Part shown: piece by piece, positions 33,995 to 42,564 of the stretch
How the letters are laid out: each line of letters begins with the position of its first letter
How positions within the stretch are numbered: position 1 is the stretch's first letter
Source of the DNA: Amycolatopsis orientalis DSM 43388
Lineage (GTDB): Bacteria; Actinomycetota; Actinomycetes; Mycobacteriales; Pseudonocardiaceae
DNA: 64,000 nt
Direction: 5' to 3'
Assembly (NCBI RefSeq): GCF_000411975.1
Contig: NZ_ASXG01000157.1
Span: forward strand, 1-64,000
Notes under the pieces: model-generated
The model's database searches: none
The model's input: only the letters and a program-made list of their open reading frames with translations
What the model was told of the DNA's origin: nothing
Translations under genes and position numbers: made by a program

Positions 33995-34790
33995 AGTAGT
34001 CCTGGTCGAGCGGCGTCGAGGTGTACTGCCAGAAGGTGTAGAAGCCCCAGTTGTACGGCAGCGTCCCCGGTGACGACGCGTACGCCGCCACCCACAGCGG
34101 GTTGGTCGAGCTGAAATCGCCCTGGTTGCCGGTGCACTGGGTCCACCAGCTGTTCGCCGTGTAGATCACCGGCCAGCGCGACGTCTTCGCGTGGTACTCG
34201 TCGCTGAACGCCTTGATCCACGACACCATCGCGGACTGGCTCAGCCCGTAGCAGGCCGAGTTCGGCCCCCATTCGATGTCGAGCGTGCCGGGCAGGGTCT
34301 TGCCGTCGCCGGACCAGCCCCCGCCGTGCGCGACGAAGTAGTCGGCCTGCGCCGCGCCGCCGGACAGATCCGGACGGCCGTAGTGGTACGCGCCGCGGAT
34401 CATGCCGACGCCATACGATCCGTTGTACTGCTGGGCGAAGTCCGGGTTCTGGTATCCGGTGCCCTCCGTCGCCTTGACGTAGGCGAACCGCTTGCCCTGG
34501 TTCCACCAGGACTGCCAGTCGACCGCGCCCTGGTAACTGCTCACGTCGATGCCCGCGGTGGTCGTCTCGGCCGACGCCGGCGCGGCCGCCGGGCCGCCGG
34601 GGTCGTGCGCCCGGACGGAGGCGCCCATCTGATGGTTGTCCGGAGTCTCGGCCGAGGTGCTCGCGGCCGCGGCAGGTGCGGCCGCGGCGGCCGGCGCGGT
34701 CGCCACGAGCAGGGCGGCGGCCGCGGCGAGCACCGCTCCGGTCAGGCGGCGGCGCGCCCTCCCGGCGGGCCCCCAGTGGGGAGTGGTCAT
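33951..34790 (-). CDS. Secreted GH25 lysozyme (1,4-beta-N-acetylmuramidase)
   Basis: 279 residues from ATG 34790. Signal peptide with RRRLTGAVLAAAAALLVATA and Ala-rich cleavage region, then a linker of about 45 residues, then a complete GH25 barrel: GIDVSSYQGAVDWQSWW, FAYVKATEGTGYQNP, the catalytic acidic pair in TLDIEWGPN, and FWQYTSTPLDQDYFS. It hydrolyses peptidoglycan glycan strands outside the cell. Divergent from a secreted protein at 35003. Confidence 0.88.
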   Translation of the reverse strand: MTTPHWGPAGRARRRLTGAVLAAAAALLVATAPAAAAAPAAAASTSAETPDNHQMGASVRAHDPGGPAAAPASAETTTAGIDVSSYQGAVDWQSWWNQGKRFAYVKATEGTGYQNPDFAQQYNGSYGVGMIRGAYHYGRPDLSGGAAQADYFVAHGGGWSGDGKTLPGTLDIEWGPNSACYGLSQSAMVSWIKAFSDEYHAKTSRWPVIYTANSWWTQCTGNQGDFSSTNPLWVAAYASSPGTLPYNWGFYTFWQYTSTPLDQDYFSAGIDRLKVLATG

Positions 34791-35002
34791 GACAGGTCCT
34801 TTCGGATGCCCTCGCGACGTGCCACCCGATCGGACGGCACGAGGACCCGATTCTGTTACTAAATGTGATGCACTGTCACTGCTCCAAGTGAACTAATTTC
34901 CACTTCACCGGACAATGAGAAAGACATTCTCGGTAGGCCGTTGCGGTCGAGTTCCCGGAAACCCCCCACCGGCCGCGCCTGTCCGCCTTACGCTGCTCCG
35001 CC
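34791..35002. promoter_or_regulatory. Divergent AT-richer promoter region with two short inverted repeats
   Basis: Between the GH25 and DUF5829-like genes the DNA is clearly AT-richer than its surroundings (34850-34925). GTGA/TCAC (34865-34879) and AAGTG/CACTT (34886-34905) form two short inverted repeats. They could be operators for one or both secreted-protein genes; no firm -10/-35 pair was assigned. Confidence 0.35.
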
Positions 35003-35920
35003 ATGTCGACACCACGAAGAACCCGGACCATCCTCCAGTTCCTGGCCGTGCTGCTGGCCCTGGCCACCACTGGCGCCGCCACCGCGCAGGCGGACGAGCC
35101 GGCCCTGCTGCACTTCAACCATTCCTACGGCGTTCTCGACCGGGAGACCGCCGACGCCATCGAACATTCGGCCTATCTCAAGGACTTCGCGAACTTCCAG
35201 GTCCGCACCACGACCGGCGCGGGCGGCGAGAAGTGGACCGGCCGGTACCTGATGGGCCGGGAAACCTACCTGGAGCTGTTCGGGATCGGCGACGTCCCCG
35301 GCAAGGACGGCGACCTCGGTTCGGCGGGCCTGGGAGTCTCGGTCGAACACGCCGGTCAACTGTCCACAGTGGTCCAGCGCCTGCGCGACGCGGGCCTCGC
35401 GAACCCGGTGCTGTTCGAGCAGACCCGCGACTTCGGCGACGGCAAGCCGGTCCCGTGGTTCGACGCGGTCCTCACCACCGACCAGTACGACGCCTTCAGC
35501 GCCTGGGGCATGGAATACCGCCCGGAGTACTTCGCCGACCCGCGCGGCAACACCGGTCCCGCGCAGTACCCCGGCGACGTCAGCCGCGACCGCTACCTGC
35601 CCGACGACTACCGCGACCACCAGATGCGCGACGTCACCGGCATCCGCCTGGGCATCACCGCCCGCGACCTCGACAGCACGCTGCCGCTGCTGCGCGCCGG
35701 AGGAATGGCGGTGCGCCAGTTCCCCCACGGCGCCCTCGCGTCCGACGGGATGACCACGATCCGCTTCGACGCGGTTCCGCCGGACCAGGTCGGGCTGCGG
35801 CAGATCGACCTGGCCCTCAACCACCCCGCCGGCACCAGGCACGTCGAGAAGCTGGGCCGCTCGACCCTCGTCGTCGGTCCCGGCGCGCACGCGCGCTGGA
35901 CGTTCGACATCCGCGGCTGA
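35003..35920 (+). CDS. Secreted protein, DUF5829-like
   Basis: 305 residues from ATG 35003. Signal peptide up to about residue 31 (ILQFLAVLLALATTGAATAQA). The mature part starts LLHFNHSYGVLDRETADAIE and contains DFANFQVRTT and GRYLMGRETYLELF, in line with DUF5829 as I recall it, a family of actinobacterial secreted proteins; the layout recalls vicinal-oxygen-chelate-type domains. Function unknown. Ends at a strong hairpin. Confidence 0.6.
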   Translation: MSTPRRTRTILQFLAVLLALATTGAATAQADEPALLHFNHSYGVLDRETADAIEHSAYLKDFANFQVRTTTGAGGEKWTGRYLMGRETYLELFGIGDVPGKDGDLGSAGLGVSVEHAGQLSTVVQRLRDAGLANPVLFEQTRDFGDGKPVPWFDAVLTTDQYDAFSAWGMEYRPEYFADPRGNTGPAQYPGDVSRDRYLPDDYRDHQMRDVTGIRLGITARDLDSTLPLLRAGGMAVRQFPHGALASDGMTTIRFDAVPPDQVGLRQIDLALNHPAGTRHVEKLGRSTLVVGPGAHARWTFDIRG

Positions 35921-35927
35921 TTCCGTC

Positions 35928-35965
35928 CGCGAGGGGAGCTCCGGGACCCTCGGGTTCCCCTCGCG
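35928..35965. terminator. Terminator hairpin with CGCGAGGGGA arms
   Basis: CGCGAGGGGA (35928-35937) pairs exactly with TCCCCTCGCG (35956-35965), eight bases after the stop of the secreted-protein gene. The same arm sequence forms the hairpin at 47350-47398. Confidence 0.6.
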
Positions 35966-36079
35966 AGCGGTCGGCCGAGGTCGCGGAAATCCGGTGGTCC
36001 CCGCCGGTAAGTTGATCGATATCCCGGTGCGCCGGGAACGACGGCCCGGCACACCGGGTCTCTTACGAGGGGAATCGCC

Positions 36080-36832
36080 TTGCCCAAGAGTTCTGTCCTG
36101 TCCATCGCCGCCGCGATTGCCGCGGTTGCCGCGTTGGCGGCGTGTTCGCCGGGAACCGCCGCGGCGCCGGCGGAATCCGCCGCCGCGCGGCCCGAGCCCT
36201 TCGGCGCGGCCGGGTACCGCGGCGTCGCCCCGGGGATGGCCAAAGAAGCGGCGCTCGCCACCGGGAAACTCGCCGGCGCCCCGGTCTCCGCGCTGGACGG
36301 CTGCACGGTCCTGAGCTGGCAGGGCGGCCCCGCGCCGGACCCGGCCAAGCTGGCCGCCGAGGCCGAGGCACAGCGGAAGGCCGACGACCTCTACGCGAAG
36401 TCCGACGCGGCGGACAAGGCAGCGAAGCACAGCACCGGCACCTCCGCCGCGGAGCTGGCCAAAGCCGCCGCCCAGGACGCGGAAGCGGCGCAACTGGCGG
36501 CCGACTCCGCGATGGCGAGCGCCGACCTGGCGGGCAAGCGGGAAGAACGCGACAAGGCGTTCGCCGCGGCGGGTGGCGCGTCCTTCGGCAAGAACGGCCT
36601 GCACGCCCTCGGCGCCCCGCCCGACGCCAAGACCGCGGAGGGCATCGGCATCGGATCCTCGCTGGCCGACCTGCACAAGGCGTACGACGCGCGCGGCCTG
36701 AAGCTCGGCGCGGCCGGGCGGTTCGAGCTGCCCATCGCGGAAAAACCGGGCTGGCGCTTCGAATTCACCCCGGCCGACAACGGCACCGTCCGCGGAGTGG
36801 CGATCACCGACGGCGCGCCGAAGTGCCGCTGA
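36080..36832 (+). CDS. Putative lipoprotein with Ala/Lys-rich helical middle
   Basis: 250 residues from TTG 36080 (GAGGGGAA upstream). Signal sequence VLSIAAAIAAVAALAACSPG ends in a lipobox LAAC, so the mature protein is probably anchored to the outer face of the membrane. Residues about 95-160 are rich in Ala, Lys, Asp and Glu with AEAEAQRKADDLYAKSDAAD, a likely coiled coil. The ends form small globular parts (GYRGVAPGMAKEAALA; SLADLHKAYDARGLKLG). I do not recognise the family. Confidence 0.6.
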   Translation: MPKSSVLSIAAAIAAVAALAACSPGTAAAPAESAAARPEPFGAAGYRGVAPGMAKEAALATGKLAGAPVSALDGCTVLSWQGGPAPDPAKLAAEAEAQRKADDLYAKSDAADKAAKHSTGTSAAELAKAAAQDAEAAQLAADSAMASADLAGKREERDKAFAAAGGASFGKNGLHALGAPPDAKTAEGIGIGSSLADLHKAYDARGLKLGAAGRFELPIAEKPGWRFEFTPADNGTVRGVAITDGAPKCR

Positions 36833-36855
36833 CCTACAGTCCATAGTGGACGATC

Positions 36856-36891
36856 GAGGGCCTCCCCGCCGTTGCCGGCGAGGAGGCCCTC
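36856..36891. terminator. Terminator hairpin between the lipoprotein and LuxR genes
   Basis: GAGGGCCTCCCCGCC (36856-36870) pairs with GGCGAGGAGGCCCTC (36877-36891) at 14 of 15 positions around a six-base loop. It lies between convergent genes and its right arm overlaps the LuxR stop codon. Confidence 0.6.
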
Positions 36892-39523
36892 ATTCGTCCG
36901 CGGAACGCAACACCGCCAGCTCGGTCCTCCCCCGGATCCCGAGCTTCGCGTAAATCCGCGTCAGGTGGTACTGCACGGTTTTCACCGACAAGAACAACTC
37001 CGCGGCCACCTCCCGATTGGACTGTCCCTGGGCCACCATCCGCGCCACCGCTTCCTCCTGCGGCGTCAGCCGATCCACTCCGCTGCGGGGCAGATGCACG
37101 CCCCCGGCCCGCAATTCCCGCTCGCATCGAGCCACATAGGTCACCGCCCCCATGGACGCGAATCCGTCCCGGGCCGCGACCAGTTGCGTGTCCGCCCGGG
37201 CGCGCCGTCCCAGCCGCCGCAACGTCTGTCCATACGCGAACGCGATCCGCGCCTGGTCGTACCGCAACGGCAACGATCCGATCATCTCCAGCGCCGCGTC
37301 GAACGCCGCCGCCGCTCCCGCGTGCTCGTTCCGCGCGCCCAGCAACCGCCCGCGCGCCGCCGCCAACCGGGCCCGCGCCGAGGCGTGCTCGCGTTTCCCC
37401 GCGGCCCGCTCGTGCGGAGCCAGAAACGCGTCCGCCTCCTCGGTCCGTCCACTGAGGACCAAGGCATGCGCGTACAAGTCGTGCCAAGGCCAATGCCCGG
37501 GTTCGTCCACCGAAGTCGGCAAGGTCCGCCGCGTCAACGGATGCAGGGCACGCAGCACCCCAGCGGAATCCGCCGCGGCCTCGGCGACCTGTGCCCGCGC
37601 CAGCAGCGCGGGCACGCGCATGATCTCGTAGTCCTGCGGACCGGCAGCACAGGCCAGCAACGCTTCCTCGGCCCGCCCCTGGTCCCCGCGCAACGCGTGC
37701 ACCGCCGCCGAAGTCCAGTGCAGCAACGGCGCGGTCAGCACAATCCCCGTCCGGTCCACCAAGACGAGCGCTTCCCGGACCACCCGCAACGCGTCGTCCC
37801 ATTCCCCGCTCAGGAACAACGTCCGCGCCAGCCAAGCCTGCGCCCACAACGAAATCCGCGCCGACCCGCCCAGATAGCTGGTCGGCACCGCGCTTTCCAG
37901 ATCCACCCGGGCGTCGTCGATCCGGTCGGTGAGCAGATTCAGCCATCCCCGCGCCATCACGACCCGCTGCGCCTGCGCGCCGTGCCGGATCCGCTCGGCC
38001 AGCTGCGCGTAATCGCGCCGAGCCTGCTTGGCCCGCCCCGAAGCGGCCAGCCCGAGGCCCCGGATCGCCGCCGCCTCCACCGCCGCCGGAGTCTCCGGCA
38101 CGGCCAGGTCCAGCGCGCGGTCCGCCCACCGCACCAGGTCTTCCGCGGAGTACCGGCAGAGCGCGTCAAGGACGTACCGCTGACAGATCAACGCGGCCGT
38201 CTCTGGATCCCTCGACGCGTTGACGATGTCCCAGGCCCGGCTCAACCGTCCGCCGGCTTCCGCGGCCCGGCCCCGCACCACCGCGAGGTAGCCCAGCACC
38301 GCGTCCCGCAACGGGGTCTCGCGCACGCTCTCGACTTCCGGGGCGAGCGCAGCGGCCCGGAACACGTCGCCCGCTCCGATCAGTGCGTCGACTGCCCGGG
38401 TGATCCGCGCCTGCCTAAGCTCCGCGTCTTCGGTGAGCCGCCCCGCGTCGTTGAGCAGCACCGCGGCCGTCCCCCACGCCCCCGCCGCGGCCCGCTCCAC
38501 TGCCAGCGCGTCCAGCCGGTCCGCGACGCTCGCGTCCGGCACCGGACTGGCCGCGACCAGCAGCCGCAAGCTCCGCGCCGGATCCTCGACCAGCTCCGCC
38601 GCCCGCCGCTGGAGCTTCGACCGCCGCTCCGGCCCCAGTTCGGCGAGCACCGCCGCGCGCACCATCGGATCCGGCGGTCCCACCTCGGCGAGCCCGCGCG
38701 GCGCGAGTTCCACCAGCCGCGCCGCGCACGCCTCGTCCAGCACCGGCAGCGGGTCGCCGTCGAGATCGGCCAGCGACGCCACCGACCGCACCGCCGCCCC
38801 GGTCCCGAGCACCGCCGCGGCCGCGGCAAACCGTTCCGCCGCCGGAGAAAGCCGCGAGATTCGTTCGCGGACCGAAGCGGCGACCGCGGCCGGTGCGGGC
38901 AGATTCGGATCGAACCCGGCCCAGGTCGCGCGCGGGACCTCGGTCAGCAGCTGCACGACATGGCGCGGGCGGCCAAGCGTGTGACGGCACAGCCGTTCGG
39001 CCATCGTCGGATGCAACGCGATGCCGCGCGTCGAGGCCATTTCGGACACTTCGGCGGCATCGAGCGGCGGCACCCGGACCTCCTCGGCGGACATCCGCGA
39101 GAGCAGCTCCAAGACGTCCGCGCGAGCACGGGAATCACCGGTCGCGGCGGTGAGCAGCACCGTCGCGCGTGCCGCCGGATGGTGCCGCAGCAACGACGAC
39201 AGCGCCCGCACCGAGTCCGCATCGGCCAGCTGCGCGTCGTCGACCACCAGCAACGTCCCCGGAACCAGCTCCGCCGCGATCCGCCCCGCGACCGGCAGCG
39301 GCCCGCCTTCCGTCGGCACGTCCGGGAACACCTGCCGCAGCACGGCGAACGCGCTGTCGCTCTCCCATTCCGCCGCGGTCGCGTGGAGCACCGGCCCGGC
39401 GAACGCCTCGGCGGCCCGCCGCGCGAGCGTGGTGCGCCCGCATCCGGCCGGACCGCACAGCAGTACCGCGCGACCCGCCCGGGACAGCAGGCCGGCCAGC
39501 TCCTCCGCCGCCGATCCGGTCAC
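36890..39523 (-). CDS. benR: Large LuxR-family (LAL) ATPase regulator, probable BenR
   Basis: 877 residues from GTG 39523 with GGGAGG just upstream. Domain order: N-terminal P-loop LLCGPAGCGRTTLARRAAEA, Walker B GTLLVVDDAQLADADS, long helical repeat region with HALRGDQGRAEEALL, then a C-terminal LuxR HTH (LTPQEEAVARMVAQGQSNRE, VAAELFLSVKTVQYHLTRIY). The open frame extends further upstream but only as shadow of the next gene. In Corynebacterium glutamicum a LuxR-type regulator next to the ben genes, BenR, controls benzoate degradation; position right behind the ben operon suggests the same role. Confidence 0.75.
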   Translation of the reverse strand: MTGSAAEELAGLLSRAGRAVLLCGPAGCGRTTLARRAAEAFAGPVLHATAAEWESDSAFAVLRQVFPDVPTEGGPLPVAGRIAAELVPGTLLVVDDAQLADADSVRALSSLLRHHPAARATVLLTAATGDSRARADVLELLSRMSAEEVRVPPLDAAEVSEMASTRGIALHPTMAERLCRHTLGRPRHVVQLLTEVPRATWAGFDPNLPAPAAVAASVRERISRLSPAAERFAAAAAVLGTGAAVRSVASLADLDGDPLPVLDEACAARLVELAPRGLAEVGPPDPMVRAAVLAELGPERRSKLQRRAAELVEDPARSLRLLVAASPVPDASVADRLDALAVERAAAGAWGTAAVLLNDAGRLTEDAELRQARITRAVDALIGAGDVFRAAALAPEVESVRETPLRDAVLGYLAVVRGRAAEAGGRLSRAWDIVNASRDPETAALICQRYVLDALCRYSAEDLVRWADRALDLAVPETPAAVEAAAIRGLGLAASGRAKQARRDYAQLAERIRHGAQAQRVVMARGWLNLLTDRIDDARVDLESAVPTSYLGGSARISLWAQAWLARTLFLSGEWDDALRVVREALVLVDRTGIVLTAPLLHWTSAAVHALRGDQGRAEEALLACAAGPQDYEIMRVPALLARAQVAEAAADSAGVLRALHPLTRRTLPTSVDEPGHWPWHDLYAHALVLSGRTEEADAFLAPHERAAGKREHASARARLAAARGRLLGARNEHAGAAAAFDAALEMIGSLPLRYDQARIAFAYGQTLRRLGRRARADTQLVAARDGFASMGAVTYVARCERELRAGGVHLPRSGVDRLTPQEEAVARMVAQGQSNREVAAELFLSVKTVQYHLTRIYAKLGIRGRTELAVLRSADE

Positions 39524-39552
39524 GGTCCTCCCCGTTTCGCCGAACGCCGCCG

Positions 39553-42042
39553 TCAGCCGGGATCGCCCCCGGCGACGGGCAGGACGGTGCCGGTGACGTA
39601 CGAGGCCTCGTCCGAGGCCAGGAACGCGATGGCCGCGGCCTGCTCGTCCAGGGTGCCGTACCGCTTGAGCAATGACGACCCGACGGTCTGGTCGATGTGC
39701 GCCTGGAACCACTCCCGTTCCTGGTCGGTGGCCGGATCGGGGCCGCCGCGCGGGATCCGCCGCGGCGGGGCTTCGGTGCCGCCCGGCGCGGTCGCGACCA
39801 CGCGGATGCCCGCGCCGGCGTACTCGAAGGCCAGCGACGCGGTGAGCGCGTTGATCCCGCCTTTCGCCGCCGAATACGGGATCCGGTGGATGCCGCGGGT
39901 GGCCGCCGACGAGACGTTGACGATCACCCCGCCGCCCCGCTGCGCCATCGACGGCAGCGCGGCCCGGCAGGAGAACAGCGTGGTCAGCAAGGACCGGCGC
40001 AGCTCCGCCTCGATCTCGTCCGGGGCGAATTCGGTGAACGGCTTGAACCGCAGCGCGCCGCCGACGTTGTTGACCAGCACGTCGATCCGGCCGAACCGGG
40101 CCAGCGCGGCTTCCGCGACCGCCTGCGCGCCGGACCAGGTCTCCAGGTCCGCGACCACCGCCGCGGCCTCGGGCAATTCGTCGGCCAGGCCGCTGACCAG
40201 GCCGGACCGGTCGGCGAGCACCAGCGTGCCGCCCTCCGCGGCGATCCGCCGGGCGGTGGCCTCGCCGATCCCCTGCGCGGCGCCGGTGACCACCACGACC
40301 TTGCCCGCGAACCGTCCCGGCGACAGGAATTTCGGCCCGGCCGCCGCGCCGCCCATGGCCCGCCGGGTGGTGACCTTCGACCGCTCCGCGTGCTCGGCCA
40401 CCAGCCGGCGCGCGGCCGCCCGATCGCCGGACTCGAACGCGGCGACCAGGTCCAGGTGGTCTTGCGTGCAGCGCGGATGGCACCAGGTCGCGTTGCGCAG
40501 CGTCTCGGCCATGTGGCCTTTCACCCCGAGCGCCTGATACGCCTGCAGGAGGTGCTCGTTCCCGGTAAGGGTGAACAGGTAGTCGTGGAACGCCGCGTTG
40601 GTTTCGGTGTAGGCAGCGGCGTCCAGGAACCGGTCACCGTCCACATAGGGCACGGTCGACTCGGCCAGCAGCCGGTATCCGGCGAGCTGGCGCGAGGTCA
40701 GCCGCCCGATGGTCAGTTCGACCGCACCCAGTTCGAGGGCTTGCCGGGCCTCGAAAACGGCGTCCGATTCGTGCACCGACGGGTGTTCCTCGCCGATCTC
40801 GTACTCGCCCGGCGTCTCCTCCGGCGGCGGAAGCATTTCCTGTCCCGCGATCGTGCGCGCGACCCGCGCTTCCTCCGCCGCGGACAACGCCGCTCCGGCC
40901 CGCAGCGGGACCAGTTCGGCCGCCGGGAACAGCTCCTGCCCGGCCAGCGCGCGGCTCGCGACGAACTCCAGCTCCGGTTCGGGCTCCGGAAGCGCCGCGG
41001 CAACCGGCTCGACCGGGATCTCCGGGGTCCGCACCGGCGCGGCCAGCGCGAACTTCTCGTAGTAGAACCCGGTCGGCTCGAATCCGGCCGACGCGAAGTG
41101 CCCCCGCACCGCCTCGACCATCGGCGGCGGACCGCACAGGTACACCGCGACGTCCCCGCCGTGCAGGTGCTCGTCCCGGATCAACGTGGTCACGTAGCCC
41201 TTGTTCGGCGCGGCGCTCCCCGGATCCGAAACGCAGTAATCCCAGGTCAGCCCCGGCACTTCGGCCGCCAGCTTCTCCAGCGTCTCCGTCTCGACCAGGT
41301 CATCGTCGGTGCTCACCCCATACACCAGATGCGCCGGCCGGGTCGCGCCGGAAGCACGCATCGTGCGCACGATGGACAGAATGGGAGCGAGCCCGGTGCC
41401 GCCGGCCAGCAACAGCACCGGCCGGTCCGTCTCACGCAGGAAGAAACTGCCGTGCGGCCCGGTGAACGTCAGCCCGTCACCGGATTTCGCCCGCCCGGTC
41501 AGGTACTCCGACATGACGCCGCCCGGAGTGAGCTTCACCAGGAAGGTCAGCCGCTCGTCGTCCGGCGCGTTGCTGAACGAATAGGACCGCGTCGCCTCGG
41601 TCCCCGGAACCGTGATGTTCACGTACTGCCCGGGCAGAAACGCGAGCCGGTCCCGGTCCCGGATCTCCACCGTCAGCGACATCGTCGTCGGCGAAAGCCG
41701 TTCCAGCGCGACAAGAGTGCCGCGATGTTCCGCGGCCTGCGTCTTCGCGACCGCCGACGTGCTCGCGATCTGCAACACCAGATCGGACTTCGGCTTCATG
41801 CTGCACGGCAACACATAGCCGCGCTCGGCTTCGTCCGCGCTCAACGCGTCTTCGAGATAAGACCCGCCCTCGTACTCCCCCGATTCACAGAACGCTTTGC
41901 AGGTTCCGCACGCACCGTCGCGGCAATCGAGCGGAATGTTGATGCGCTGCCGATAGGACGCGTCCGCGACAGTCTGATCCGGCGCGCACGTGACGAAGCG
42001 CGTGACACCGTCCTCAAAGGACAGAGCGATCCGGTGGTTCAT
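39553..42042 (-). CDS. Triple fusion: BenC reductase, GntR-type FCD domain and BenD dehydrogenase
   Basis: 829 residues from ATG 42042 in one uninterrupted frame. Residues 1-335 are BenC: [2Fe-2S] cysteines 40, 45, 48 and 80, FAD motif RSYSFSN, NAD site LLAGGTGLAPI and CGPPPM. Residues about 336-425 are a Pro/Glu/Ala linker. Residues about 426-556 are an FCD ligand domain of GntR regulators, without any DNA-binding part; histidines 486, 529 and 551 match metal ligands, with Asn482 where Asp is usual. Residues 575-829 are an SDR like BenD (TGAAQGIG, NNVGG, Tyr723 and Lys727). It would feed electrons to BenAB and oxidise the cis-diol to catechol. It lies 12 bases behind benB. Confidence 0.9.
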   Translation of the reverse strand: MNHRIALSFEDGVTRFVTCAPDQTVADASYRQRINIPLDCRDGACGTCKAFCESGEYEGGSYLEDALSADEAERGYVLPCSMKPKSDLVLQIASTSAVAKTQAAEHRGTLVALERLSPTTMSLTVEIRDRDRLAFLPGQYVNITVPGTEATRSYSFSNAPDDERLTFLVKLTPGGVMSEYLTGRAKSGDGLTFTGPHGSFFLRETDRPVLLLAGGTGLAPILSIVRTMRASGATRPAHLVYGVSTDDDLVETETLEKLAAEVPGLTWDYCVSDPGSAAPNKGYVTTLIRDEHLHGGDVAVYLCGPPPMVEAVRGHFASAGFEPTGFYYEKFALAAPVRTPEIPVEPVAAALPEPEPELEFVASRALAGQELFPAAELVPLRAGAALSAAEEARVARTIAGQEMLPPPEETPGEYEIGEEHPSVHESDAVFEARQALELGAVELTIGRLTSRQLAGYRLLAESTVPYVDGDRFLDAAAYTETNAAFHDYLFTLTGNEHLLQAYQALGVKGHMAETLRNATWCHPRCTQDHLDLVAAFESGDRAAARRLVAEHAERSKVTTRRAMGGAAAGPKFLSPGRFAGKVVVVTGAAQGIGEATARRIAAEGGTLVLADRSGLVSGLADELPEAAAVVADLETWSGAQAVAEAALARFGRIDVLVNNVGGALRFKPFTEFAPDEIEAELRRSLLTTLFSCRAALPSMAQRGGGVIVNVSSAATRGIHRIPYSAAKGGINALTASLAFEYAGAGIRVVATAPGGTEAPPRRIPRGGPDPATDQEREWFQAHIDQTVGSSLLKRYGTLDEQAAAIAFLASDEASYVTGTVLPVAGGDPG

Positions 42043-42054
42043 GACCGCCTCCGC

Positions 42055-42564
42055 TCAGAAGTGGTACACGTCGACGACGTGGTGGATGTAATCGTTCTTG
42101 AGCACCACGGTCTTCCGCCGGATCAACGGCGAAGGGCCGGAGAAATCGACGGTGCAGAACGAGGTCCCGTAATACGGGTCGACGGTGTGGTACCGGAAGT
42201 ACATCGTGTGCCAGTTGAACCGCACGTCCACCAGGTCGCCGTGCCGTTCGATCAGCTCGACGTTCGTGATGTTGTGGCTGGTCCGCGGCTCCGGAACGGA
42301 CGTCGCGCTCGACCGTTCGGTGCGGATCCGGAACACCCGGTCCTCGAGCCCGCCCTTGTTCGGGTAGTAGATCAGCGAAATGTCGCGCTGCGGGTCCTCG
42401 GTGAGCAGATCGTCGTCGCCCCACGACGGCATCCAGTACACGACGTCGTCGGCGTAGCACTCCAGCCACTTCTCGAACTCGCGGTCGTCCAGATACCGCG
42501 CCTCGCGATAGAGGAACTGCTCTACGTCGTGCTGAGTGATGGTCTTCTCGGCGGCGGCGGTCAT
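42055..42564 (-). CDS. benB: Benzoate 1,2-dioxygenase small subunit BenB
   Basis: 169 residues from ATG 42564, the start overlapping the benA stop. Ring-hydroxylating beta-subunit fold: [49 protein letters not shown], and the conserved end [20 protein letters not shown]. Structural subunit of the alpha3beta3 oxygenase; close in length to BenB/XylY (about 160). Cotranscribed with benA and the BenC-FCD-BenD gene. Confidence 0.9.
   Translation of the reverse strand: MTAAAEKTITQHDVEQFLYREARYLDDREFEKWLECYADDVVYWMPSWGDDDLLTEDPQRDISLIYYPNKGGLEDRVFRIRTERSSATSVPEPRTSHNITNVELIERHGDLVDVRFNWHTMYFRYHTVDPYYGTSFCTVDFSGPSPLIRRKTVVLKNDYIHHVVDVYHF

Noticed and set aside
39524-40483. N-terminal extension of the LuxR gene to a 1197-codon frame
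   Set aside because: The extra 320 codons lie over the BenD part of the same-strand fusion gene in another frame and give Arg/Gly-rich nonsense; the GTG at 39523 with its ribosome site fits better.
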